Assembly: GCA_900549665.1 (NCBI GenBank)
Contig: URPH01000021.1
Location: forward strand, 1-54,098
Reading direction: 5' to 3'
Length of the DNA stretch: 54,098 bases
Source of the DNA: an uncultured Lachnospiraceae bacterium
Lineage (GTDB): Bacteria; Bacillota; Clostridia; Lachnospirales; Lachnospiraceae
The position numbers were made by a program, and so were the translations under genes. Positions 7,144 through 15,666 of this stretch are shown here, in pieces. How positions within the stretch are numbered: position 1 is the stretch's first letter; each line of letters opens with the position of its first letter. The notes beneath the pieces were generated by a model. That model was not told the origin of the DNA. It did not search any database and worked only from the letters and a program-made list of their open reading frames with translations.

Positions 7144-9084
7144 TTATTGCTCTTTATTTTCATTTTTCTTTTGATAATAGGTTTCCAGATAAATCAATAA
7201 TACTGAAATATCAGCCGGTGAAACTCCGGAAATACGCGATGCCTGTCCGACGGAAATTGGTTGAAAGGCTTTCAGCTTTGCTCTGGCTTCCAATCTCAGG
7301 GAACTTACATCATCATAATCAATTTCTGCAGGTATTTTCTTATTTTCAATTTTACGGAATGTTTCTACCTGTTTGATCTGACGTTTGATATATCCATCAT
7401 ATTTGATATTGATATTTACCTGTTCTATAACATCATCAGTCAGAGGCTTTCTTTCCGGATCAATTTCTGCAAGAATTTCATAAGACAATTCCGGTCTGCA
7501 CATGAGTTCTGCCAATGTAACTGCTGTTTTTAGAGAAGCACTATCATGTTTTTTCAAAAATTTCTGTACTTCTTTATTGGCACCAATTTTTGTATTCTGC
7601 AGTCTCTCTACTTCTTCGGCAATCAGTTTTTCTTTTAAGCAGACATAATCATATTGTTCTTTTGTAATCAGTCCTACTTCATAACCTTTTTTACGAAGTC
7701 TCAGATCTGCATTGTCCTGTCTAAGTAAAAGTCGATATTCTGAGCGACTTGTCATCATACGATAAGGTTCAAAATTTTCTTTTGTAACAAGATCGTCAAT
7801 CAATACACCAATATATCCTTCACTACGGTCAATAATCATTGGATCTCTGTTTTGAACATACATGGCAGCATTGATTCCGGCAACCAGACCCTGTGCTGCT
7901 GCTTCTTCATATCCGCTGCTTCCGTTAAACTGTCCTCCGGCATACAATCCATCAAAATTTTTAAATGCAAGAGAAGCATATAATTGATTGGGATTGATAC
8001 AGTCATATTCGATCGCATATGCATTTCTGACAATCTGACAATGCTCCAGTCCCGGAACGGTACGATACATTTGAAGCTGCACATCCTCCGGCAATGATGA
8101 AGACATTCCTCCAACATACATTTCATGTGTATGAAGTCCTTCAGGCTCAATAAATACCTGATGTCTGTCCTTATCTGCAAATTTTACAACCTTATCTTCG
8201 ATAGAAGGACAATATCTTGGACCGGTTCCTTCAATAACACCGGCATAAATCGGTGAACGGTCCAGATTGTTGCGGATAATCTCATGTGTCTTTTCATTGG
8301 TATAAGTCAGATAACATGATACCTGATCAATCTGAATATCATCAGGATTGGTTGAAAATGAAAACGGAACAATCTTTTTATCTCCAAACTGCTCTTCCAT
8401 CTTGCTGTAATCAATTGTACGACCGTCCATTCTGGCAGGTGTACCTGTTTTAAATCTGCGCATTTCAATGCCAAGATTTTTCAAGGAATCTGTCAGATAG
8501 TTAGCAGCCTGCAGGCCGTTAGGTCCTGTATAAGTAATTGCCTCACCACACAAACATCTGGCTCTTAAATATGTACCGGTACATAAAACAACGGCTTTGC
8601 ATTTATAAATGCCACCGGTAAAGATCTGAACTCCTGTAATTTTCTTTTTACCGGTTTCTTCATCTGTTTCTGTGAGAATATCACATACCTCTGCCTGCTT
8701 GATGATCAGATTATCCTGATTTTCCAGTGTTTTTCTCATTTCACGACTATAATCTGCCTTATCAGCCTGGGCTCTTAAGGAATGAACGGCAGGTCCTTTT
8801 GATACATTCAGCATCTTAGACTGGATAAAAGTCTTGTCAATATTTTTACCCATTTCACCACCAAGCGCATCCAGTTCCCTGACAAGATGGCCTTTTGATG
8901 ATCCACCAATATTGGGATTGCAGGGCATCAATGCAATACTGTCAACACTCACCGTAAAGATCACGGTTTTCAATCCAAGACGCGCGCAGGCAAGTGCAGC
9001 CTCACAACCGGCATGACCTGCACCTACAACACATACATCAACCTCATCAACCAATGTTTTTTTTCTGTTTTGTAATTCTGACAT
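7144..9084 (-). CDS. mnmG: tRNA uridine 5-carboxymethylaminomethyl modification enzyme MnmG (GidA)
   Basis: This 646-residue FAD protein works with MnmE to add the (carboxymethyl)aminomethyl group at wobble uridine 34. The dinucleotide-binding motif GAGHAGCEAA is at 21-30. GTPARMDGRTIDYS and PRYCPSIEDKVVKF are MnmG signatures, and the C-terminal helical domain ends with ISVGQASRISGVSPADISVL. Length is typical (about 625-650). The start has AAGGTGAG at good spacing, directly after an 18-bp palindrome that could attenuate read-through from mnmE. Confidence 0.97.
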   Translation of the reverse strand: MSELQNRKKTLVDEVDVCVVGAGHAGCEAALACARLGLKTVIFTVSVDSIALMPCNPNIGGSSKGHLVRELDALGGEMGKNIDKTFIQSKMLNVSKGPAVHSLRAQADKADYSREMRKTLENQDNLIIKQAEVCDILTETDEETGKKKITGVQIFTGGIYKCKAVVLCTGTYLRARCLCGEAITYTGPNGLQAANYLTDSLKNLGIEMRRFKTGTPARMDGRTIDYSKMEEQFGDKKIVPFSFSTNPDDIQIDQVSCYLTYTNEKTHEIIRNNLDRSPIYAGVIEGTGPRYCPSIEDKVVKFADKDRHQVFIEPEGLHTHEMYVGGMSSSLPEDVQLQMYRTVPGLEHCQIVRNAYAIEYDCINPNQLYASLAFKNFDGLYAGGQFNGSSGYEEAAAQGLVAGINAAMYVQNRDPMIIDRSEGYIGVLIDDLVTKENFEPYRMMTSRSEYRLLLRQDNADLRLRKKGYEVGLITKEQYDYVCLKEKLIAEEVERLQNTKIGANKEVQKFLKKHDSASLKTAVTLAELMCRPELSYEILAEIDPERKPLTDDVIEQVNINIKYDGYIKRQIKQVETFRKIENKKIPAEIDYDDVSSLRLEARAKLKAFQPISVGQASRISGVSPADISVLLIYLETYYQKKNENKEQ

Positions 9085-9099
9085 ATTCTCACCTTAAAA

Positions 9100-9117
9100 A
9101 GTTAGCATATGCTAACT
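9100..9117 (-). promoter_or_regulatory. 18-bp perfect palindrome upstream of mnmG (terminator-like)
   Basis: AGTTAGCATATGCTAACT is perfectly self-complementary. On the minus strand it is followed by five Ts and then the mnmG ribosome binding site. It could be a weak attenuator between mnmE and mnmG or a regulator site. Confidence 0.5.
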
Positions 9118-9139
9118 ATATTATAAAACCAACTATATA

Positions 9140-10738
9140 CTATTTTCCCATACAAAATTTAGAGAAAATCTCATTTACCAGATCATCCTCCACTTCTTCT
9201 CCGATGATTTTACCAAGTGAAGTATAAGCATTCATGAGATCAATGGAAAGAAAATCTTCCGGCATTTCATCCGCCAGACTTTGCTTTACAAGTTTCAATG
9301 ATTCAAAAGCATCCGATAATGCTTCCTTATGACGGATATTGGTAATATTTGCTTCATTATTGTACTCAATTTTTCCATTTATAAAAAGCTTTTTGATAGA
9401 ATCAATCAAAATATCCAATCCTGTATCATCCTTCATAGAAGTCTGAATTATGATCTGATTACTGCCGTTATTGTTATTTGTATCATTATTTGTATTATCA
9501 TCTATACTATTATTATCTATACTATTATTATCCTGATTTTTTAAATCAGATTCATCATTATCACTATCAGCAATTTTTCCGGCAATTTCTTCATTATAAT
9601 TATAATCATCATTTTCAATCTGATCATTATTCATATAATAGAAATTTTCATTTTTTTCATAATTATTATTACTCATATCCTGCATCTGCTTTTTCATATC
9701 TTCACAAGATACAACTTCATCCAAATCCGATTTATTCATCAAAATAATTGACCTTTTTTCAGTCATCAACTTCATGATTGAAAAATCATCCTGATCAAGC
9801 GGCTTGGAGGAATCAACAACATAAAGTAATAAATCCGCATCCTCAGCCTGTTTCATTGCTTTATCAACACCGATTTTTTCTACAATATCTTCGGTATCAC
9901 GAATTCCGGCAGTATCTATGATATTCATTCCAATTCCGTCTAAATTAATATATTGCTCCAAAACATCACGAGTGGTTCCGGCAATTTCCGTAACAATTGC
10001 CCTCTCCTCTCCCAGAAGCTTATTTAATAAAGAAGATTTTCCTGCATTCGGTTTTCCCAAAATAACAGTTTTAATTCCTTCTTTTAATATTTTTCCATTT
10101 TGAAAGGTAAGAAGCATCTGATTCATTTCCTTCATCAGATTATCTACAATCTTAGAAAGCTTATCCGGATATCCATCCAGACTGATATGCTCCGGATCAT
10201 CCAATGCAGATTCAATAAAAGCTATTTCATGAATGATCATTGACCTGAAACCGGAAATTTTATTGTAAATGCTTCCTTTTAACTGATTGGCCGAAGATTT
10301 TAAAGCATAATCATTTTGTGATTCGATCAGATCCATAACTGCTTCTGCCTTTGTCAGATCAATTCTTCCGTTTAAAAAGGCACGTTTGGTAAATTCCCCG
10401 GGCTCAGCTATTCTGGCTCCATATTTGATAACCGTTTCCAAAATCTTATTGACCACCATAATACCACCATGACAGTCAATTTCAACAGTATCTTCTGCAG
10501 TATAACTATGAGGTCCTTTCATGATCAGTACAATTACTTCATCAATAAAATCCTCTCCATCATAAATAAACCCATAATGAATTGTATGAGTCTTTTGATC
10601 AGATAATTTTTTATCTGCATTTTTTGAACGATATATTTTATCTGCGATTGACAAAGCTTCCTGCCCGCTGATACGGATAATTCCAATTCCCGAATTAGAC
10701 ATAGCGGTTGCAATTGCCGCAATTGTATCTGTTTTCAT
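9140..10738 (-). CDS. mnmE: tRNA modification GTPase MnmE (TrmE) with a large Asn/Asp-rich insertion
   Basis: I start the gene at the ATG at 10738 (MKTDTIAAIATAMSNSGIGI), which has AGAGGAAC upstream; this gives 532 residues against the usual 450-460. Order: N-terminal formyl-THF-binding domain, helical domain, G domain with G1 GKPNAGKSS (about 228-236), G2 TTRD, G3 DTAGI (275-279), G4 NKSD (335-338) and G5 TSMKDDTG (433-440), then the C-terminal FCMGK. The catalytic C-terminal Cys motif is intact. Between G4 and G5 about 70 extra residues are almost all Asn, Asp, Glu and Ser, with repeats NNSIDNNSID and NTNNDTNNNN. The enzyme pairs with MnmG, encoded next. Confidence 0.95.
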   Translation of the reverse strand: MKTDTIAAIATAMSNSGIGIIRISGQEALSIADKIYRSKNADKKLSDQKTHTIHYGFIYDGEDFIDEVIVLIMKGPHSYTAEDTVEIDCHGGIMVVNKILETVIKYGARIAEPGEFTKRAFLNGRIDLTKAEAVMDLIESQNDYALKSSANQLKGSIYNKISGFRSMIIHEIAFIESALDDPEHISLDGYPDKLSKIVDNLMKEMNQMLLTFQNGKILKEGIKTVILGKPNAGKSSLLNKLLGEERAIVTEIAGTTRDVLEQYINLDGIGMNIIDTAGIRDTEDIVEKIGVDKAMKQAEDADLLLYVVDSSKPLDQDDFSIMKLMTEKRSIILMNKSDLDEVVSCEDMKKQMQDMSNNNYEKNENFYYMNNDQIENDDYNYNEEIAGKIADSDNDESDLKNQDNNSIDNNSIDDNTNNDTNNNNGSNQIIIQTSMKDDTGLDILIDSIKKLFINGKIEYNNEANITNIRHKEALSDAFESLKLVKQSLADEMPEDFLSIDLMNAYTSLGKIIGEEVEDDLVNEIFSKFCMGK

Positions 10739-10799
10739 AGGTTCCTCTTTATTTTCCAAAATTATAAAATAATTCTTGACTCCAACATCATAACATAAT

Positions 10800-10841
10800 A
10801 AAAAAAATGCTGCCACATTATCATTAAAATAATGTGACAGC
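10800..10841 (-). terminator. Terminator after jag
   Basis: On the minus strand GCTGTCACATTAT pairs with ATAATGTGGCAGC (13 bp, one G-U) and is followed by eight Ts. It separates the rnpA-yidD-yidC-jag unit from mnmE, which then needs its own promoter; TATAAT occurs at the right distance upstream of mnmE. Confidence 0.85.
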
Positions 10842-10849
10842 CAAAAGAC

Positions 10850-11482
10850 TTATTTTTTAAGTGTTACAACTACTTTACGATAAGGTTCTTCACCTTCACT
10901 GTGAGTTGTCACATATTTGTCATTCTGTAAAGCTGAATGAATAATTCTTCTTTCATAAGGATTCATAGGCTCTAAAGCTACCGGACGTCTTGTTCTCTTT
11001 ACTTTATAAGCAATGTTTTTAGCAAGATTTTCCAAAGTATCTTTTCTTCTCTGTCTGTAATTTTCGGTATCGACTTTTACTCTGATATAATCATCAACAC
11101 CCTTATTGACAACCAGTGAAACCAGATACTGTAATGAATCTAAGGTCTGGCCTCTCTTACCGATCAATACTCCCATGTCATCACCGGATAATACAATATC
11201 CAGCGCATGATCAATATCATCATATTTGGCATCGATGACAACCGCCATATTCATAGAATTAAAAACATCTGATAAGAAATCTTTTGCTTTGATATCAATT
11301 GTTTTTTCTTCTTCTTTGATGCTTGCCTTGATGATGGCAGGTTTTGAATTAATTCCCAAAAATCCTGAAGAAGGTTCCTGAATAACACTATAATCTAATT
11401 TTTCACTTGTAACAGATAATTTCTGACATGCTTCTGTAATAGCATCTTCAATAGTCTTAGCTGAAACTTCAATAAATTCCAT
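10850..11482 (-). CDS. jag: RNA-binding protein Jag/KhpB (SpoIIIJ-associated)
   Basis: The 210-residue protein has the three Jag parts in order: the N-terminal Jag_N domain (MEFIEVSAKTIEDAITEACQ, 1-50), a KH domain with GKRGQTLDSLQYL (about 130-145), and an R3H domain (NPYERRIIHSAL, about 174-186). KhpB acts with KhpA as a small-RNA/mRNA chaperone affecting cell elongation in streptococci. It follows yidC by 13 bases, the standard arrangement in Firmicute origins. It is soluble, with no membrane segment. Confidence 0.93.
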   Translation of the reverse strand: MEFIEVSAKTIEDAITEACQKLSVTSEKLDYSVIQEPSSGFLGINSKPAIIKASIKEEEKTIDIKAKDFLSDVFNSMNMAVVIDAKYDDIDHALDIVLSGDDMGVLIGKRGQTLDSLQYLVSLVVNKGVDDYIRVKVDTENYRQRRKDTLENLAKNIAYKVKRTRRPVALEPMNPYERRIIHSALQNDKYVTTHSEGEEPYRKVVVTLKK

Positions 11483-11495
11483 AGATTAAAACCTC

Positions 11496-12776
11496 CTATT
11501 TTTTATTTTCGTTGAAATCTTTTACCATATTGGCTTTTGCTGCAATACTTCCCGCAGCCGCATTTGCATTTTTTCTCTTTGCTTCTTCGATCAGAGCTTC
11601 TTTTTCTTCCTGGCTCATCTTGCTGTTAGCATTGATGTTTGCCTTTGTCTTGATGCTTGCATTTTGTAATACAACGGAAGAAGCAACCTGTTTTTTAACT
11701 TTCTTTGCAGCTTTTTCCTGATTCTTTTTAATAACTTCATCAAAGTCGATCTTATCAACATGTCTGTTAATAAAAATCTGCTGAACGCAACGGATAACAG
11801 AACCTGCTACCCAGTAAATTCCCATACCTGCCGGCAGTGTCAGACAGAAAACACCTGACATGATAGGCATTGTATAGTTCATCATCTTCATAGACTGCAT
11901 CATGCTGTCTGCCGTTTCATTGCCACTGCTCTGATTTGCCGCCTGAGGCATTAATTTAACACTTAAAAACTGTGCCAAAGCTGCTAAAATAGGAATAAGT
12001 AATGCTCCAACGATCAGTAAATACTGACCGGATGCAAATGCTTCTTTTGCAGTATACAAAGGTGAGTTTCCAATATTAAGACCCAGAAAATTATTGTAGG
12101 TTGTCAATGTTTCATATGTGGAATGAACCAGATCTGAAACAGAGGGAAACTTATCACCAATAGACATCCACTCAGCTGTAGAAGCCTTGTTCAATACATC
12201 AATAAATGTATTTTTCATAAATTCGCTTCCGGCAACAAAGCTGTCACTTGTAAACTGTTTATTAAAATAGTTTGCATTTTGGAATGTCTTTAAAAATTCT
12301 GTTGCTCCATCCAGATTGACCAGTTGGTTGATCAGATCGTTAAATACATTTTTTACTGCAGGAACATAAGCAGGAATATTGTAAATAACACGATACAAAG
12401 CAAACAAAATAGGCATCTGAATCAAAAGCTGTATACAGCTTCCGGAAGGTGATACACCATATTTGGCATATACCTCCTTTTGTTCTGCATTCATAGCCAT
12501 AATGGAATCATTGTCTTTTTTTCCTTCGTATTTCTTTTGGATTGCCTGCAGCTCCGGTGCCATTTTAGCCTGAAGCTTTGAAAACTTCTGCTGCTTAACG
12601 GTAAGTGGCATCAAACAAAGATAAATTACCAAAGTGAAAATAATAATAGACAAACCTATATTCGGAATACCTATCTTTTCCAAAATAGTAAAAATACCAC
12701 TCATCAAATAACCAAGAAGTGAGGCAACAGGTCCAATAATAAAAGTAGAAGTTTTAGTTAATAAAATACCTGACAT
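11496..12776 (-). CDS. yidC: Membrane protein insertase YidC/Oxa1
   Basis: The 426-residue protein inserts and folds inner-membrane proteins. Hydrophobic segments lie near 35-57, 125-145 (LLIQMPILFALYRVIY), 250-275 and 300-330. The hydrophilic-groove arginine lies in the conserved PLTVKQQKFSKLQ region context. About 100 residues form an extracellular loop between the second and third conserved segments, longer than in Bacillus SpoIIIJ. Unlike Bacillus YidC proteins it has no signal peptide with a lipobox cysteine. The C-terminal tail (about 345-426) is long, Lys/Ala-rich and cytoplasmic, suited to ribosome binding. Confidence 0.95.
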   Translation of the reverse strand: MSGILLTKTSTFIIGPVASLLGYLMSGIFTILEKIGIPNIGLSIIIFTLVIYLCLMPLTVKQQKFSKLQAKMAPELQAIQKKYEGKKDNDSIMAMNAEQKEVYAKYGVSPSGSCIQLLIQMPILFALYRVIYNIPAYVPAVKNVFNDLINQLVNLDGATEFLKTFQNANYFNKQFTSDSFVAGSEFMKNTFIDVLNKASTAEWMSIGDKFPSVSDLVHSTYETLTTYNNFLGLNIGNSPLYTAKEAFASGQYLLIVGALLIPILAALAQFLSVKLMPQAANQSSGNETADSMMQSMKMMNYTMPIMSGVFCLTLPAGMGIYWVAGSVIRCVQQIFINRHVDKIDFDEVIKKNQEKAAKKVKKQVASSVVLQNASIKTKANINANSKMSQEEKEALIEEAKRKNANAAAGSIAAKANMVKDFNENKK

Positions 12777-12794
12777 TCTTTCCTCCTGACTTTA

Positions 12795-13004
12795 TTAAGG
12801 GACGGGATCATACCCACCCTTTGAAAAAGGATTACATCTTATAATTCTCCATGCAGCCAATGCCCCGCCTTTTATGGCTCCGTACTTTTCCACCGCCTCC
12901 AGACCGTACTGGGAACAGGTAGGTGTATAGGGACATCTGGTACTCTTTAAGGGAGACAGATATTTTCTATAAAATTTAATTATAAAAATTAAAATTTTTT
13001 TCAT
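12795..13004 (-). CDS. yidD: Membrane protein insertion efficiency factor YidD
   Basis: This 69-residue protein has the YidD core YRKYLSPLKSTRCPYTPTCS followed by QYGLEAVEKYGAIKGGALAA and RCNPFSKGGYDPVP. All three conserved cysteines are present. The N-terminal amphipathic, basic stretch (MKKILIFIIKFYRKYL) probably lies on the membrane surface. It sits between rnpA and yidC, the universal location, and assists YidC-dependent insertion. Confidence 0.95.
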   Translation of the reverse strand: MKKILIFIIKFYRKYLSPLKSTRCPYTPTCSQYGLEAVEKYGAIKGGALAAWRIIRCNPFSKGGYDPVP

Positions 13005-13013
13005 AGCATAACT

Positions 13014-13358
13014 CTATAATGACTTCTTCATTATTTTGTGAAGTCTGAAAAGATGTAATAAAGCACTTTCCATATCATGATAGCTGATACTGGCAGCACT
13101 TTTTCTTGCAACGACTACTATGTCTAAACCACTATTAAACATATCTTCATGTAGCCTGTAACTTTCCCGGACCAGTCTCGCCAGATGATGTCTGACAACA
13201 CTGTTTCCTACTTTTTTGCTGACCGAAATTCCGAGACGGTTTATCTCCAGATTGTTTTCTAACACATAAATTACTAAATATTTGTTGGCAAGAGATCTGC
13301 CATTTTTGTAAACCTCTCTAAACTGGTCATTTTTTTTTAATGACTCTGAAAATTTCAT
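13014..13358 (-). CDS. rnpA: Ribonuclease P protein component
   Basis: This 114-residue basic protein binds RNase P RNA and helps remove tRNA 5' leaders. It shows FREVYKNGRS (residues 13-22), the RLGISVSKKVGNSVVRHHLA core and RLVRESYRLH, corresponding to the conserved RNR/arginine-rich helix (here VVRHHLARLVRE). Length is typical. It overlaps nothing and leads directly to yidD 9 bases later. Confidence 0.95.
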   Translation of the reverse strand: MKFSESLKKNDQFREVYKNGRSLANKYLVIYVLENNLEINRLGISVSKKVGNSVVRHHLARLVRESYRLHEDMFNSGLDIVVVARKSAASISYHDMESALLHLFRLHKIMKKSL

Positions 13359-13417
13359 AATAAATCTTCCTTATATTGGAGTCAAAATCTTTTCCTCTCT
13401 TATTCATTTATTAAGAG

Positions 13418-13443
13418 AAAAAAAGGCCACAAATATGCGGCCT
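13418..13443 (-). terminator. Intrinsic terminator overlapping the rpmH stop codon
   Basis: On the minus strand AGGCCGCA pairs with TGTGGCCT (one G-U) around TATT and is followed by seven Ts. The stem begins inside the rpmH stop codon. Ribosomes ending rpmH would cover it, so it may tune read-through into rnpA. Confidence 0.75.
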
Positions 13444-13576
13444 ATGCAGATAATACTTTTCTTCCTTTAGCTCTTCTGGCTTGTAATACTTTTCTACCGC
13501 CTTTTGTGCTCATTCTGGATCTGAAACCATGAACTTTACTTCTCTGTCTTTTCTTCGGCTGAAATGTCATCTTCAT
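13442..13576 (-). CDS. rpmH: 50S ribosomal protein L34
   Basis: The 44-residue protein reads MKMTFQPKKRQRSKVHGF, then RSRMSTKGGRKVLQARRAKG, ending RKVLSA. This is the invariant L34 sequence pattern: highly basic, with FQPxxRxRxxxHGFRxRM. A strong GGAGGTG site lies at 13590-13584. It is the first gene leftward from the origin, transcribed away from dnaA. Confidence 0.97.
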   Translation of the reverse strand: MKMTFQPKKRQRSKVHGFRSRMSTKGGRKVLQARRAKGRKVLSA

Positions 13577-13679
13577 AACTAAACACCTCCTTTTTTCCGT
13601 TAGAAACAATCATTACGATTATAGGTAAAAAAATATCATAAGTCAAGCAAATTCAAGGCTTTTTTATATTTTTCATAAA

Positions 13680-14060
13680 GTACAATTTTTGTACAATTTA
13701 TCATAAAAAAATTTTATTCAATATTTTGTGGAATAAATATTTTTTTAAACAAGATATTGATTCTATAATTTTATATGTTCATAACTCACTAATTTACATA
13801 AAATATCCACATTTTGTGCATTTATTGTGGATAAGTGTTTATAACTATTGAATTTTAATTTTTAACCAACGAATTTTAAGCAATTTTGACATTTTTTTTA
13901 CAAATCGATGTCGATAAGACTTATGCACATTCTTTTTTATTTAAACCTCACTATGTAAACTAAACCTTTTTTATCAACAATTCATTGTGGAAACTGTGAA
14001 CATTTGAATTTTCAATCTATTTGGTTTAATATAGAAACGTACATCTTTTTTTGGTGTATG
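13680..14060. other. oriC: oriC, dnaA-upstream part with DnaA boxes
   Basis: The 507 bases between rpmH and dnaA are very A/T-rich. They hold a perfect DnaA box on the minus strand (TGTGGATAA, 13826-13834), TTATGCACA (13921-13929), and 8-of-9 matches ATATCCACA (13803-13811) and TTATCAACA (13971-13979). Gene orientation diverges here, as expected at a bidirectional origin. Confidence 0.85.
14004..14032 (+). promoter_or_regulatory. Probable dnaA promoter
   Basis: TTGAAT (14004-14009) and TAATAT (14027-14032) are 17 bases apart, about 50 bases before the dnaA start. The promoter lies among DnaA boxes, consistent with DnaA autoregulation. Confidence 0.55.
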
Positions 14061-14083
14061 CTAATTTTTAAGGAGTTTTTATT

Positions 14084-15433
14084 ATGAGTGAAATTGCAGA
14101 CAGATGGGATGAAATCAAAGAAATCATCAAAAATGAATATGATCTTACGGATATTTCCTACAACACCTGGATCAAGCCTTTAAAATTTTATAAGGATGAA
14201 AATCATACCGTTACGATTTTAATTCCATCCGATCAGGCTCATGCCGTTAGTTATATTACAAATAAGTACAAAAACTTTTTTCAGGTATCTATTTCTGAAA
14301 TGTTCAATGATGAATATCAGATATCGTTTATCCTCGAAAAAGATATCAAAAAAAATAATGAAGATGAAGATAAATTCAATACCTACAATATAAATAAGGA
14401 AAATGCTAATCTGAATCCCAAATACAATTTTGATACCTTTGTCGTAGGAAGCAACAATAAGCTTGCTCATTCCGCAGCTTTAGCTGTTGCCGAATCTCCC
14501 GGTGAAGCGTGGAATCCTCTTTATTTATACGGAGGTCCCGGACTTGGGAAGACCCATCTCATGCATTCGATCGGCCACTTTATTTTGGAACAGAGTCCCG
14601 ACAAAAAGATTCTCTATGTCAGCAGTGAAGAATTTACCAACGAAGTTATTGAATCGATCCGAAGCGGTAATTCCACCAAAATGACACAGCTTAGAGAAAA
14701 ATATCGTACTGTCGATGTCCTTCTCGTAGATGATATTCAGTTTATAATAGGAAAAGATTCTACCCAGGAAGAATTTTTCCATACCTTCAACACCCTGCAC
14801 AATGCCGGTAAACAGATTGTTCTTTCATCTGATAAGCCTCCGAAAGAAATGGAAACTCTCGATGAAAGATTCCGTTCACGATTTGAATGGGGTCTGATGG
14901 CGGATATCCAGCCACCGGATTATGAGACCAGAATGGCCATCCTAAAAAAGAATGTTGATTTATACAACAACAATATTGATGATGAAATACTAAATTATAT
15001 CGCTACCAATGTAAAATCCAATATCCGTGAGCTTGAAGGAGCTCTCAAAAAAGTGATTGCAGCTTCCAGACTCAATAATATAGAGCTTACCATGCAGCTT
15101 GCGGAAGAAACCCTCAAAGATATTATTTCTCCGGATACTCCCATGGAAATAACACCTTCCTTTATTGTAAAGGTAGTTGCAGAGCATTTCGGCATCACCC
15201 AGGAGGATATTATATCCAAAAAGAGAAACTCGGAGTTTGTCATTCCCAGACAGATATGCATGTATATGATAAGAGAATATACGACCACATCTCTTGAATC
15301 CATTGCAAAGATGCTAAATAAAAAGGATCATACCACGATCCTGCACGGTGTTAAAAAGATAGAAAGTGAAATGAATACCAATCCTGATATTAAAAATAAG
15401 ATTGAGATCATTAAGAAAAAAATGAACATATAA
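14084..15433 (+). CDS. dnaA: Chromosomal replication initiator DnaA
   Basis: This 449-residue AAA+ initiator binds DnaA boxes and melts oriC. Domain I covers about 1-85 (WDEIKEIIKNEYDLTDISYN), followed by a short Asn/Glu-rich domain II linker (86-112). Domain III carries Walker A GGPGLGKTH (150-158) and Walker B VDVLLVDDIQF (210-220). Domain IV is the DNA-binding helix-turn-helix with the signature DHTTILHGVKKIE near 415-430. AGGAG precedes the ATG. DnaA boxes lie on both sides of the gene. Confidence 0.98.
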   Translation: MSEIADRWDEIKEIIKNEYDLTDISYNTWIKPLKFYKDENHTVTILIPSDQAHAVSYITNKYKNFFQVSISEMFNDEYQISFILEKDIKKNNEDEDKFNTYNINKENANLNPKYNFDTFVVGSNNKLAHSAALAVAESPGEAWNPLYLYGGPGLGKTHLMHSIGHFILEQSPDKKILYVSSEEFTNEVIESIRSGNSTKMTQLREKYRTVDVLLVDDIQFIIGKDSTQEEFFHTFNTLHNAGKQIVLSSDKPPKEMETLDERFRSRFEWGLMADIQPPDYETRMAILKKNVDLYNNNIDDEILNYIATNVKSNIRELEGALKKVIAASRLNNIELTMQLAEETLKDIISPDTPMEITPSFIVKVVAEHFGITQEDIISKKRNSEFVIPRQICMYMIREYTTTSLESIAKMLNKKDHTTILHGVKKIESEMNTNPDIKNKIEIIKKKMNI

Positions 15434-15666
15434 TAAAAAGTTTTTTATTTATCCACAAATTTTATTTTTTTACACATCAAAATTTTTGATTACTCACACA
15501 CTTATACATAGCTTTTTAGCCTTAAAAATGCTATAATAATAAAGGTTATGGACATATCCACACCCCTTATTAATAATACAACTAAAATAATCTTTAATTA
15601 ATTATATAATTACGCGTGCGCGTAACAATCTTCTATTTTGATTTTTGAAAGGAAGTTATTCATATC
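15434..15666. other. oriC: oriC, dnaA-dnaN intergenic part with DnaA boxes and AT-rich unwinding region
   Basis: A perfect TTATCCACA (15449-15457), ATATCCACA (15554-15562, 8 of 9) and TTATACATA (15502-15510) are followed by a nearly pure A/T stretch at about 15567-15610. That stretch could be the unwinding element. The arrangement matches the bipartite origin of Bacillus. Confidence 0.8.
15610..15625. promoter_or_regulatory. GC-rich palindrome at the end of the AT-rich origin region
   Basis: TTACGCG-TG-CGCGTAA is a perfect 7-bp inverted repeat with a 2-base spacer. It stands out sharply in otherwise A/T-only sequence, 42 bases before dnaN. It could be a regulator site for dnaN or an origin-binding protein site. 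Confidence 0.5.

Noticed and set aside
9329..9747. Plus-strand open frames rich in Ile and Tyr
   Set aside because: They are antisense shadows of the Asn/Asp-rich insertion in mnmE.
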